Shown: positions 26,267 to 34,499 of the stretch, piece after piece
How positions within the stretch are numbered: position 1 is the first letter of the stretch
Layout: every line of letters starts with the position of its first letter
Origin: Azophilus sp965221755
Lineage (GTDB): Bacteria > Pseudomonadota > Gammaproteobacteria > Pseudomonadales > Azotimanducaceae
Reading direction: 5' to 3'
NCBI GenBank assembly: GCA_965221755.1
Contig: OZ244921.1
Location: 62,001-126,000, forward strand
Length of the DNA: 64,000 nucleotides
Notes under the pieces: generated by a model
Database searches by the model: none
What the model was told of the DNA's origin: nothing
What the model saw: only the letters and a program-made list of their open reading frames with translations
Made by a program: the position numbers and the translations under genes

Positions 26267-26980
26267 TCACCTCAGCAGATCCTCCGGCTTGAACAACAGG
26301 GAGAATCTTCGAAAGTGGCGCTCGAACAAATCGGCTTCCCGAGGCACCTCAAAGGCGCGCGCCTTGCGCACTGCGGATTCCGCCGAGCGGTCAAAGGCAT
26401 TGTTGCCGCTCGATTCGACCACCGTGACCCCAACCACGGCGCCCGTGGGAATCAGTTCCACCAGCAGGCGCGCCTGCATGCCGTTGCGGGCGCTCGGCGG
26501 CCGCGACCAGTTGGCCACCACGCGCTGGTAGATGCCGAAGCGAAAGCCCTGCGCAACGCTTAGATCCTCATCGGCCGCCAGTTCGGCGGCTTCCTCCGCC
26601 AGCGCTTGGGCGAACGAGTTCCGGGCCAGCTCCGCCAAGCGCTGCTGCTGCCTTTCAGGCGCCTGGGCCGCTTCCCGCTGGCGCCGCTGCTCCTCGCGCG
26701 CCCGGGCCTCCCGGTCGCGGCGCGGCTGCGGCTGCGCCCGCGGCTCCGGCTCGACCGCTCGGGGCGCCTCGGCCGCAGGCTTCGGCGGGGCGGGCTTGGG
26801 CTCGGGCCGAGCCTTTGGCTGCATCACGATCAACTGCGACTGCACCAGATTCGGCTTGATGGCACGGCTTTCCGGCGGCGCTCCCGGCAACCAGCCGCCG
26901 AGCAGGGCGGCGACCGCCGCCAGATGGAGCAGCAGCGCCAAAACCAGCGGACCGCCGTAGGCGCGAACCGCGCGCGCCAT
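26267..26980 (-). CDS. tolA: Tol-Pal inner-membrane linker protein TolA
   Basis: 237 residues: one N-terminal membrane helix (LVLALLLHLAAVAALL), a Pro/Glu/Lys- then Arg/Glu-rich domain II helix, and a C-terminal TonB/TolA-like domain (RVVANWSRPPSARNGMQARL...VTVVESSGN). Domain II is much shorter than the ~220 residues in E. coli. Its ATG overlaps the tolR stop (TGATG). Confidence 0.9.
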   Translation of the reverse strand: MARAVRAYGGPLVLALLLHLAAVAALLGGWLPGAPPESRAIKPNLVQSQLIVMQPKARPEPKPAPPKPAAEAPRAVEPEPRAQPQPRRDREARAREEQRRQREAAQAPERQQQRLAELARNSFAQALAEEAAELAADEDLSVAQGFRFGIYQRVVANWSRPPSARNGMQARLLVELIPTGAVVGVTVVESSGNNAFDRSAESAVRKARAFEVPREADLFERHFRRFSLLFKPEDLLR

Positions 26981-27411
26981 CAGCTTTCAATCTCCGACGG
27001 CGGCTCGGTGATGAGACCGACGGATTCGGCGCCCGACTTCTGCAGCACCGTCATGACGCCAACCACCTTGCCGTAGTCCAAGCGGTGGTCCGCCTTGACG
27101 TAAACCGGCACATCGGGTCGGGCGCGGAGAATTTTGCCGGCTTGGTCGGCCAAGGAGTGGATGGTCACCCGAGTGCCCTCAGCGTCGGCGTCCTGGATGC
27201 CGAGATTCACGAAAATGGCGCCGTCCGCCCGAATGGAGACCACCAGCGGATCATCCTCGGCGTCGGCGATCGGCTCGGAGGGCGCTTCAGGCAAATCGAC
27301 GAGCACCCCTTGGGTCAGCAGCGGCGCGGTGGCCATGAAGATCACCAGCAGCACCAGCATCACGTCGATGTAGGGCACGACGTTGATTTCCGACATCGGC
27401 TTGCGGCGCAT
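26980..27411 (-). CDS. tolR: Tol-Pal inner-membrane protein TolR
   Basis: 143 residues of the ExbD/TolR family. MSEINVVPYIDVMLVLLVIF contains the single membrane helix with the essential Asp (~residue 16). The periplasmic part ends in the KADHRLDYGKVVGVM dimer segment. It forms the proton-driven motor with TolQ and lies 14 bp downstream of it. Confidence 0.96.
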   Translation of the reverse strand: MRRKPMSEINVVPYIDVMLVLLVIFMATAPLLTQGVLVDLPEAPSEPIADAEDDPLVVSIRADGAIFVNLGIQDADAEGTRVTIHSLADQAGKILRARPDVPVYVKADHRLDYGKVVGVMTVLQKSGAESVGLITEPPSEIES

Positions 27412-27425
27412 GGCGAAGCGCTCCG

Positions 27426-28103
27426 TCAGCTCCGGGCTTGGGCGGCCCGATGCAGGATGCTGGTCACCTCGTCGCTGAAGGCCTCATTGCGCTTCATCAG
27501 TTCCTCGACCTGGGCCGAAAAGCGATTGTAGCCGATCACCGCCGGGATGGCGGCGAACAGGCCCATCGCGGTGGCCACCAAGGCCTCGGAGATGCCCGGC
27601 GCCACCGAGGCAAGCGTCGCCTGGCTCATGTTGGCCAGGCTGCGGAAGGAGTTCATGATGCCCCAGACCGTTCCGAAAAGGCCGATGTAGGGGCTTGTGG
27701 AGCCGACTGTTGCCAGAAACGCCAAGTGGGTGGCGAGCCGCTCCTCCTCCCGGTTCAACGCCACCCGCATGCCGCGCTGCACGCCCTGCATGATGGAGTC
27801 CACCTCCGCCCCGGCCTGATCCGAGAGACGCAGGAATTCCTGAAAGCCCGCCGCAAAAACGGTCTCAATGCCCGTCAGTTGGTCATGTCCCTCAAGTTCC
27901 GCGTAGAGTTCGCGCAGGTCAACGCCGGACCAGAAGTGGTCCTCAAACCGATCGATCTCGCCCGCCACCCGGCGCAGGAAGAACCAGCGCTGAAAGATCA
28001 TCATCCAGGAGGCGATCGAGGCCAGCGCCAGCAGCCCCATGACCATCTGCACCAACAGGCTGGCATTGGCCACCAACTCGAATATCGAAATTTGCTCGGA
28101 CAT
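27426..28103 (-). CDS. tolQ: Tol-Pal inner-membrane protein TolQ
   Basis: 225 residues of the MotA/TolQ/ExbB family with three membrane helices. LAFLATVGSTSPYIGLFGTVWGI contains the conserved pore region (shown split: LAFLATVGSTSPY, IGLFGTVWGI) and ISEALVATAMGLFAAIPAVI forms helix 3. In most relatives the thioesterase gene ybgC precedes tolQ; here the 99 bp between ruvB and tolQ hold no such gene. Confidence 0.96.
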   Translation of the reverse strand: MSEQISIFELVANASLLVQMVMGLLALASIASWMMIFQRWFFLRRVAGEIDRFEDHFWSGVDLRELYAELEGHDQLTGIETVFAAGFQEFLRLSDQAGAEVDSIMQGVQRGMRVALNREEERLATHLAFLATVGSTSPYIGLFGTVWGIMNSFRSLANMSQATLASVAPGISEALVATAMGLFAAIPAVIGYNRFSAQVEELMKRNEAFSDEVTSILHRAAQARS

Positions 28104-28202
28104 GTCAGGTTCCTGGCCAACGACGCAGCGCGGGCGGGCGCCCGATCCGGCTGGTTGCTGCGCAGCTTGCCGGCGCGCAAACGCGGGATTTGCAGGCTTG
28201 GG

Positions 28203-29285
28203 TCATTGGCTCCCATCCTCCCCGGTCAAGGCGGCCAAGTCCAAGGCGGCTTGGCGCGGCGCGGCGACCGCAGGGTCATCCGGCGCCGCCAAGCCAAAGT
28301 GAAGGTAGGCATTGGCGGTCGCCACCCGGCCCCGCGGCGTGCGCATCACATAGCCTTGCTGGATCAAGTACGGCTCGATGACGTCCTCAATTGTGTCGCT
28401 CTCCTCGCCCACTGCGGCGGCCAAGTTGTCGAGGCCCACGGGGCCGCCGGAGAACTTCCTGATGATGGTCTCCAGCAGGCGGCGGTCCATGGCGTCAAAT
28501 CCCTCGCGGTCCACCTTGAGCAGGTTGAGGGCGTCGTCGGCGGTCGCTTGGGTGACCACGCCGTCCGCCTTCACCTCGGCAAAGTCCCGCACCCGGCGCA
28601 GCAGCCGGTTGGCGATGCGCGGCGTGCCCCGTGACCGCCGCGCCACTTCGAGGGCGCCGGGCTCCTCGGCGACGAGGCCCAGCTTGCGGGCCGACCGCCG
28701 CACGATCTCGCAGAGTTCCGGAACCGAATAGAAGGACAGCCGTTGCACAATGCCGAAGCGGTCGCGCAGCGGCGATGTCAAAAGCCCCGCTCGGGTGGTG
28801 GCGCCGACCAAGGTGAAGCGCGGCAGGTCGAGCTTCAGGGAACGCGCTGCCGGGCCTTCGCCAATCAGGATGTCGATCTGGAAATCCTCCATGGCCGGGT
28901 ACAGGATTTCCTCGACCACCGGCGAGAGCCGGTGGATCTCATCCACGAACAGCACGTCGCCCTCCTCCAGATTGGTGAGCAGGGCCGCCAAGTCCCCGGC
29001 CCGCTCCAGCACCGGCCCGGACGTTGACTTGATCGCAACGCCCATTTCGTGGGCAACGACGTGGGCCATGGTGGTCTTGCCCAGCCCCGGCGGCCCGAAG
29101 ATCAACGTGTGGTCGAGCGGCTCGCCGCGCCGCCGCGCCGCCTCGATGAAGATGGCCATCTGCTCGCGCACGGCGCTTTGGCCGATGTACTCGTCCAGGG
29201 TGGCGGGCCGCAGGCTGCGGTCGAGCCGTCCTTCGGCAGCCCCTTCGGCGGCGGGGTCCACCAACCGATCCGGCACCACGCTCAT
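28203..29285 (-). CDS. ruvB: Holliday junction branch-migration ATPase RuvB
   Basis: 360 residues. The sequence starts LRPATLDEYIGQ, with Walker A GPPGLGKTTMAH (~residues 62-73), Walker B VLFVDEIHRL, sensor 1 GATTRAG, and a C-terminal winged helix ending YVMRTPRGR, which holds the DNA-contacting Arg. A ~25-residue Ala-rich tail follows. It overlaps ruvA by four bases (ATGA). Confidence 0.98.
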   Translation of the reverse strand: MSVVPDRLVDPAAEGAAEGRLDRSLRPATLDEYIGQSAVREQMAIFIEAARRRGEPLDHTLIFGPPGLGKTTMAHVVAHEMGVAIKSTSGPVLERAGDLAALLTNLEEGDVLFVDEIHRLSPVVEEILYPAMEDFQIDILIGEGPAARSLKLDLPRFTLVGATTRAGLLTSPLRDRFGIVQRLSFYSVPELCEIVRRSARKLGLVAEEPGALEVARRSRGTPRIANRLLRRVRDFAEVKADGVVTQATADDALNLLKVDREGFDAMDRRLLETIIRKFSGGPVGLDNLAAAVGEESDTIEDVIEPYLIQQGYVMRTPRGRVATANAYLHFGLAAPDDPAVAAPRQAALDLAALTGEDGSQ

Positions 29286-29881
29286 GAGGCCGACCTGCCG
29301 CCAACGGCCCGCAGCGCTTCGCGAACGATCGCCGCCGCCGCCATGTCCCGCTCGCCCACCTCGCGAACCAGTTGCGCGGCGTCCTGGGGCCGATAGCCCA
29401 AGGCGGTGAGCGCCCGCTCCGCTTCGGCGGCGGCGGAGGCCGCAGCCGCCGGGCGCCCGGCGAGGGGCGTGACGGCGAACTCCGCCAGCCGGTCCTTCAA
29501 CTCAAGCAGCAGGCGCTGAGCGGTTTTGCGGCCGATGCCGGGCACTCGGGTCAGGCGTCCCGGATCCCCGTCGGCCGCGGCCTGGGCCAGCTCATCCACG
29601 TCAAAGGCGGAAATCAGCGACAGGGCCAGTTTCGGCCCCACCCCGGAGATGCGCAGCACCGCCCGAAACAGCTCCCGCTCCGAACGGGAGGCGAAACCGT
29701 AGAGTTGCTGCGCATCCTCGCGCACCAGCAGGTGCGCGTACAGCGCCACATCGCCGCCGGCCGGCGGCAGGTCCGAAAGGGCGCCGGCGGACAGCTCCAC
29801 TTCGTAGGCCACGCCGCCCACGTCGATCAGCGCCACCTGCTCAACGGCTTCGACAAAGCGGCCGGCGATGCGTCCGATCAT
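29282..29881 (-). CDS. ruvA: Holliday junction-binding protein RuvA
   Basis: 199 residues: N-terminal OB-fold (MIGRIAGRFVE), two helix-hairpin-helix motifs around VGPKLALSLI and VPGIGRKTAQRLLLEL, an acidic linker and the C-terminal RuvB-binding domain (ALTALGYRPQDAAQLV). It overlaps both ruvC and ruvB by four bases. Confidence 0.97.
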   Translation of the reverse strand: MIGRIAGRFVEAVEQVALIDVGGVAYEVELSAGALSDLPPAGGDVALYAHLLVREDAQQLYGFASRSERELFRAVLRISGVGPKLALSLISAFDVDELAQAAADGDPGRLTRVPGIGRKTAQRLLLELKDRLAEFAVTPLAGRPAAAASAAAEAERALTALGYRPQDAAQLVREVGERDMAAAAIVREALRAVGGRSAS

Positions 29882-30402
29882 TGGCGCTCAGCCATTCGGG
29901 CCATGCCGGCGCCCGGTGCGGCGGCATTGACATGGCAAATCGCAAGCGCGAGGGCGTCCGCAGCGTCCGCCGCCAACCGCCCGCCGCGCAGGTTGAGCAG
30001 GATGCGCACCATGTGCTGAACTTGCGCCTTGGTGGCCCCGCCAGTGCCGACAACCGCCTTCTTGACCGTGCGCGGCGCGTATTCGAAAACCGCCAAACCG
30101 GCGGCGACGGCAGTGGCCATGGCCACGCCGCGGGCTTGGCCGAGCTTCAAGGCGGCTTGCGGATTGCGGGACATGAAGACGTCCTCAATGGCCAGTTGGC
30201 TGGCCCCGTGGACGGCGATCAGCTCGCTGACGCCGGCTTGGATCTCGGCCAAGCGCTCCGCCATGGCCCCGGCGGCAGGGCGAATGCAGCCGGAGGCGAT
30301 GTAGGCGATCCGGCCCGGCGCCGTCTCAACCAAGCCGTAGCCCGTTGAGCGGGTGCCGGGATCAATGCCGAGCACCTTCACGGGGCTCAAGGCAGCGCTC
30401 AC
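29878..30402 (-). CDS. ruvC: Holliday junction resolvase RuvC
   Basis: 174 residues with the RNase H-like acidic residues: Asp in LGIDPGTRSTG, Glu in LAIEDVF, and the later Asp pair near DAADALALAICH. It starts at GTG (30402), since no ATG is near. Nine bp separate it from yebC. Confidence 0.97.
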   Translation of the reverse strand: MSAALSPVKVLGIDPGTRSTGYGLVETAPGRIAYIASGCIRPAAGAMAERLAEIQAGVSELIAVHGASQLAIEDVFMSRNPQAALKLGQARGVAMATAVAAGLAVFEYAPRTVKKAVVGTGGATKAQVQHMVRILLNLRGGRLAADAADALALAICHVNAAAPGAGMARMAERQ

Positions 30403-30411
30403 GTCTTGCCT

Positions 30412-31149
30412 TTACGGCGCGCCGTCCGGCAAGGGCAAGCGGGCGTTGCAATGGACGTTCTGCACATCATCCAATTCCTCAAGCGCGTCGATCAGCCGCA
30501 GCAGGGTCGCCGCCTGCGCCTGGTCGCAGTCCTGCAGGGTCGAGGGCACCATCGTCACCTCTTTGTGGTCCGGCTGCAAGGCGGCGGCCTCCAGGGCATC
30601 GGCGACGGCGCCCAAGGCCTCCCAAGGGGTGATCACCGCCAAGGCGCCATCGCCATCAACCGCCAAGTCCTCGGCACCGGCGTCGAGCGCCACTTCCAGG
30701 ACCCGCTCCTCGTCGGCGCCGGGCGCGAAGGCGATCACGCCTTGGCGCTTGAACAGATAAGCCACCGAACCGTCGGCGCCGAGGCTGCCGCCGTGCTTGC
30801 CGAAGGCGTGCCGCACTGCCGCCACGGTGCGATTGCGGTTGTCGGTCATCGCTTCGATCAACAGCGCCACGCCGCCAGCGGCATAGCCCTCGTAGGTCAG
30901 CTCATCGAGGTCGGCGCCCTCACCGCCGCCCGTGCCCCGGTTGATGGCCTTTTGGATCGTGTCCTTGGGCACATTGGCGGCGAGCGCCTTGTCCATGGCG
31001 GTGCGCAACCGCGGATTGTCTTCCGCAACGCCGCCGAGCCGGGCGGCGACGGTCACTTCGCGCAGGATCTTGGTCCACAGCTTGCCCCGCTTGGCGTCCT
31101 GGGCGGCCTTGCGGTGCTTGATGTTGGCCCACTTGCTGTGCCCCGCCAT
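30412..31149 (-). CDS. yebC: YebC/PmpR family transcriptional regulator
   Basis: 245 residues, starting MAGHSKWANIKHRKAAQDAK and continuing through GTGGGEGADLDELTYEGYA, both hallmark segments. Recent work on the family links it to translation of proline stretches as well as transcription. Three bp separate it from the aspS stop. Confidence 0.97.
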   Translation of the reverse strand: MAGHSKWANIKHRKAAQDAKRGKLWTKILREVTVAARLGGVAEDNPRLRTAMDKALAANVPKDTIQKAINRGTGGGEGADLDELTYEGYAAGGVALLIEAMTDNRNRTVAAVRHAFGKHGGSLGADGSVAYLFKRQGVIAFAPGADEERVLEVALDAGAEDLAVDGDGALAVITPWEALGAVADALEAAALQPDHKEVTMVPSTLQDCDQAQAATLLRLIDALEELDDVQNVHCNARLPLPDGAP

Positions 31150-31152
31150 CGC

Positions 31153-32916
31153 TCAGCCCGCCGCCTTGCCACGCAGGCGAATGTGCAGTTCGCGCAGTTG
31201 CCGCTCATCGGCTTCGGCGGGCGCAGCCATCATCAGGCAGGCAGCGGACTGGGTCTTGGGAAAGGCGATCACGTCGCGGATGGCTGCGGCATCGGCCAAC
31301 AGCATGACCAAGCGGTCAAAGCCCAGGGCGATGCCGCCATGGGGCGGGCAGCCGTAGCGCAGCGCATCCAGCAGAAAGCCGAACTTGACCGCCCCCTCCT
31401 GGGCGATGCCCATCGCCTCGAACACCGCCTTCTGCATCGCCTCCGCATGAATCCGCAGGGAGCCGCCGCCCGCCTCGTAGCCGTTGATCACCAAGTCGTA
31501 GGCGGCGGCGCGGGCCTTGAGGGGTGCAGCCAACAACTCCTCAATGCCGCACGTGGGGCGGGTGAACGGGTGGTGCATGGCAGTGATGCCGCCGTCCGCA
31601 GCCACCTCGAACAGCGGCCAGTCAACCACCCACAGCGGCGCAAAACCCTCGCCGTTCAGACCGAGCAGGCGCCCCAACTCGACCCGCAGGGCGCCCATGG
31701 AGTCGTTGACCACGGTGGCCGGCCCGGCACCGAAGAAGACGACGTCGCCGTCGCCGGCGGCGCAGCGTTCCAACACCTGGCGCACGACGTCGTCGGGCAG
31801 GAACTTAAGGATGGGCGACTGCAGGCCCGCCATCCCGGCGCCAAGGTCGTTGACCTTGATGTAGGCCAGCCCCTTGGCGCCATAGCGGCCCACGAATCCG
31901 GTGAGGTCGTCGATGGCCTTGCGCGAGAGGCCGCCGCCGGGGGCGTTCAGGGCGACCACCCGGCCTTGGGGATCCCGGGCCGGGCCGTTGAACACCTTGA
32001 ACTCGACCGCAGCCATGAGATCGCCGATTTCGGTCAGTTCAAGGGGGTTGCGCAGGTCCGGCTTGTCGCTGCCGTAGCGGCTGGTGGCCTCAGCAAAGGT
32101 CAACACTGGAAAGTCGCTCAGTTCGATCCCCTTCACCGCCTGAAACAGCCGCTTGATCAGGCCCTCGGCGAGGTCCATGACGTCCCGCTCGCTGACGAAG
32201 GAGGCCTCGATGTCGATCTGGGTGAACTCCGGCTGCCGGTCATGGCGCAAATCCTCGTCCCGGTAGCAGCGGGCGATCTGGTAGTAGCGGTCCATCCCGG
32301 ACATCATCAGCAACTGCTTGTAGATCTGCGGCGACTGGGGGAGGGCGAAGAACTGGCCGGGATGGGTGCGGCTGGGCACCAGGTAGTCACGCGCGCCCTC
32401 CGGCGTCGGGCGGCTTAGGGTGGGCGTCTCGATCTCCCAGCACCCCTGCTCCTCCAGATAGGCGCGCACCAGGCTTGCGGCTTGCGCCCGAATCCGCAGG
32501 CGCTCCTGCATTTCCGGGCGGCGCAGATCGAGATAGCGGTAGCGCAGCCGCACGTCCTCGCCGGCGCCGGAGTGCTCATCAAGGCCGAACGGCGGCGTGG
32601 CCGCCGGGTTGAGCACTTCGAGCGTGGCGCCGAGCACTTCGATCTCGCCGGTCGCCATGTTGGGGTTTTCCGCGCCGGCTTGGCGGCGGCGCACTTGGCC
32701 GGTCATGCGCAGCACGTACTCGCTGCGCACCCGGTCGGCCGCTTGAAAGCTCTGCTTGGCATCCGGGTCGTAAACCACCTGCACGATGCCGGTGCGGTCG
32801 CGCACGTCCAGAAAGATGACGCCGCCGTGGTCGCGCCGCCGATGCACCCAACCGGCCAGAGCCACGGTCTCGCCGATGTGGGCGCTGCCCAGCGCCCCGC
32901 AGGAATGGCTGCGCAT
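31153..32916 (-). CDS. aspS: Aspartate--tRNA ligase (class II)
   Basis: 587 residues of the bacterial type. It has an anticodon-binding OB domain (VALAGWVHRRRDHGGVIFLD), motif 2 (RCYRDEDLRHDRQPEFTQID, split: RCYRDEDL, RHDRQPEFTQID), a GAD insertion domain and motif 3 GGIALGFDRLVML. The ATG at 32916 starts MRSHSCGAL; the frame open to 33147 is a shadow of the FmdB gene. Whether it is discriminating cannot be told here. Confidence 0.97.
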   Translation of the reverse strand: MRSHSCGALGSAHIGETVALAGWVHRRRDHGGVIFLDVRDRTGIVQVVYDPDAKQSFQAADRVRSEYVLRMTGQVRRRQAGAENPNMATGEIEVLGATLEVLNPAATPPFGLDEHSGAGEDVRLRYRYLDLRRPEMQERLRIRAQAASLVRAYLEEQGCWEIETPTLSRPTPEGARDYLVPSRTHPGQFFALPQSPQIYKQLLMMSGMDRYYQIARCYRDEDLRHDRQPEFTQIDIEASFVSERDVMDLAEGLIKRLFQAVKGIELSDFPVLTFAEATSRYGSDKPDLRNPLELTEIGDLMAAVEFKVFNGPARDPQGRVVALNAPGGGLSRKAIDDLTGFVGRYGAKGLAYIKVNDLGAGMAGLQSPILKFLPDDVVRQVLERCAAGDGDVVFFGAGPATVVNDSMGALRVELGRLLGLNGEGFAPLWVVDWPLFEVAADGGITAMHHPFTRPTCGIEELLAAPLKARAAAYDLVINGYEAGGGSLRIHAEAMQKAVFEAMGIAQEGAVKFGFLLDALRYGCPPHGGIALGFDRLVMLLADAAAIRDVIAFPKTQSAACLMMAAPAEADERQLRELHIRLRGKAAG

Positions 32917-32923
32917 GGCTCGC

Positions 32924-33307
32924 CTAGTCCGATGCCGCCTTGGCGGCACTGCCGCTGGCCTTGCCGCTGTCGGACGCCTTCTCCGTCGTTTTGCCCTTCT
33001 TGTCGGCGTCCTTGCCGGCGTCGCTGCCTTCGCTGCTGCCGGTGGCCGCAGTCGCAGCGGCCTTGTCGCCATCGCTGCCGGACGAGTCCTTGCTCGAGCC
33101 GCCATCGGCCAGGTTTTTCTGCTGACCGGACTTGAAGTCCGTTTCATACCAGCCGCCGCCCTTCAGGCGAAAGGCCACCGCGGAAATCCTTTTCCGCAAC
33201 TGGGGGGCGCCGCATTGGGGGCAATCCACCAAGGGCGGCTCGCTGATCTTCTGGATGGCCTCCATCTCATGGCCGCAGTTCTCGCAGCGATACTCGTAGA
33301 TGGGCAT
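32924..33307 (-). CDS. FmdB-type zinc-ribbon protein
   Basis: 127 residues. MPIYEYRCENCGHEMEAIQK and CPQCGAPQL supply four Cys for one zinc (CxxC...CxxC). The second half is low-complexity, rich in Ala, Ser, Asp and Lys, and probably disordered. This family commonly lies before aspS in gammaproteobacteria. It is separated from aspS by 7 bp. Confidence 0.9.
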   Translation of the reverse strand: MPIYEYRCENCGHEMEAIQKISEPPLVDCPQCGAPQLRKRISAVAFRLKGGGWYETDFKSGQQKNLADGGSSKDSSGSDGDKAAATAATGSSEGSDAGKDADKKGKTTEKASDSGKASGSAAKAASD

Positions 33308-33410
33308 CGATGTTCCTCAAAACCGTTAATTGGGACAGCGCGCCAATGCCAGAGGCAGCGCCGGAACGCTTGGCGTGCGCATGATATTAGAAAACGGCTT
33401 GCGCCGCTCG

Positions 33411-33517
33411 CGCGACCTGACGGTCGCGGCGGACCAAAGGTCCGTGGGAGTTTCGCTGACGCGAAACTCCGCGCCTTTTGCGTGGGTCAGGTTCCGAGAC
33501 GTTTCCGAGCCCGCACG
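33411..33517 (+). repeat. Dispersed hairpin repeat, copy E (three hairpins)
   Basis: Hairpin 1 is as in copy A. An extra stem CGGACC-AAA-GGTCCG follows, then hairpin 2 (GGAGTTTCGCTGACGCGAAACTCC, arms of 10) and the tail GCGTGGGTCAGGTTCCGAGA...GAGCCCGCAC. It fills most of the 255-bp gap between fmdB and xerD. Confidence 0.85.
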
Positions 33518-33562
33518 GCGCTTCGCAACTCGGCGCGGGTGGCCGCACGTGCGGTCGGCGGG

Positions 33563-34447
33563 CTAGCCTCGGGGGTGGTGGGCTTGGTGCAGGGACTTGA
33601 GCCGCGCTTGGGCGACGTGGGTGTAGATCTGGGTCGTGGAAAGGTCGGCGTGGCCCAGCATCATCTGCACCGCGCGCAAATCCGCGCCATGGTTCAGCAG
33701 GTGGGTGGCGAAGGCGTGGCGCAGGCCGTGGGGCGACAGGTTGCGCTCAATGCCGGCCGCCGCCGCATGGCGCTTGACGGCGTGCCAGAAGGTCTGCCGG
33801 ACCATGGCGCGGCCCCGGTTGCTGGGGAACAGCGCCTTGGTGCCCTCCCCGCCCAGCTTGCCGCGTCCTTCAGCGACGAACCGCCCCACCCAAGCGAGCG
33901 CCTCCTGACCGACCGGCACCAAGCGCTCCTTGCCGCCCTTGCCGACCACCCGGATCACGCCCTGGCGCAAGTTGAGCGATCCCACCTCCAAGCGCACGAG
34001 TTCGGAGACGCGCAAGCCCGTGGCGTACAGCAGCTCCAGCATGGCGCGATCCCGCAAGCCGGCCGCGGTGCCGGCGTCCGGAGCCCGCAGCAGCAGTTCC
34101 ACTTGGGCTTCGGACAGCGATGACGGCAAGGGCCTCCCCAGCTTCGGATGCTCCAGATGGGCGGCCGGATCGGCGCTGATGCGCCCCTTCTCAAGGCTGT
34201 TTCGGTAAAACCCCTTGATGCAGGACAGCCAGCGGGCGGAACTCGCCGCCCGGTAGCCCTGATCGTAGCGGCTGGCCATGGCGGCCATCAGGTCGGCGGC
34301 GGTCGCGTCCGGCAACGCCTTGCCCAAGCTCGACTCCAAGGCGGCCAGATCGCGCCGGTAGGCGGCCAAGGTGTTGTCGCTCAACCCCTTGGCCAGCCAG
34401 ATTTCCTCAAGGTACTCATCGATGGCGGCGCTCATGGCATGCCTCAT
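33563..34447 (-). CDS. xerD: Site-specific tyrosine recombinase XerD
   Basis: 294 residues. The N-terminal SAM-like domain is DEYLEEIWLAKGLSDNTLAAY, split as DEYLEEIWLAK and GLSDNTLAAY. The catalytic residues are Arg in ATGLRVSELV, Lys in VGKGGKERLV, His-Arg in SPHGLRHAFATHL, His in MLGHADLSTT and Tyr in IYTHV. It resolves chromosome dimers at dif with XerC and FtsK. XerD rather than XerC is chosen because of its place beside the rplS operon. Confidence 0.93.
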   Translation of the reverse strand: MRHAMSAAIDEYLEEIWLAKGLSDNTLAAYRRDLAALESSLGKALPDATAADLMAAMASRYDQGYRAASSARWLSCIKGFYRNSLEKGRISADPAAHLEHPKLGRPLPSSLSEAQVELLLRAPDAGTAAGLRDRAMLELLYATGLRVSELVRLEVGSLNLRQGVIRVVGKGGKERLVPVGQEALAWVGRFVAEGRGKLGGEGTKALFPSNRGRAMVRQTFWHAVKRHAAAAGIERNLSPHGLRHAFATHLLNHGADLRAVQMMLGHADLSTTQIYTHVAQARLKSLHQAHHPRG

Positions 34448-34499
34448 GCGCCTTGAGGGCTTGGGACGCCGGCCCGTTCAGTTGCCGGCCCAATGCGGC

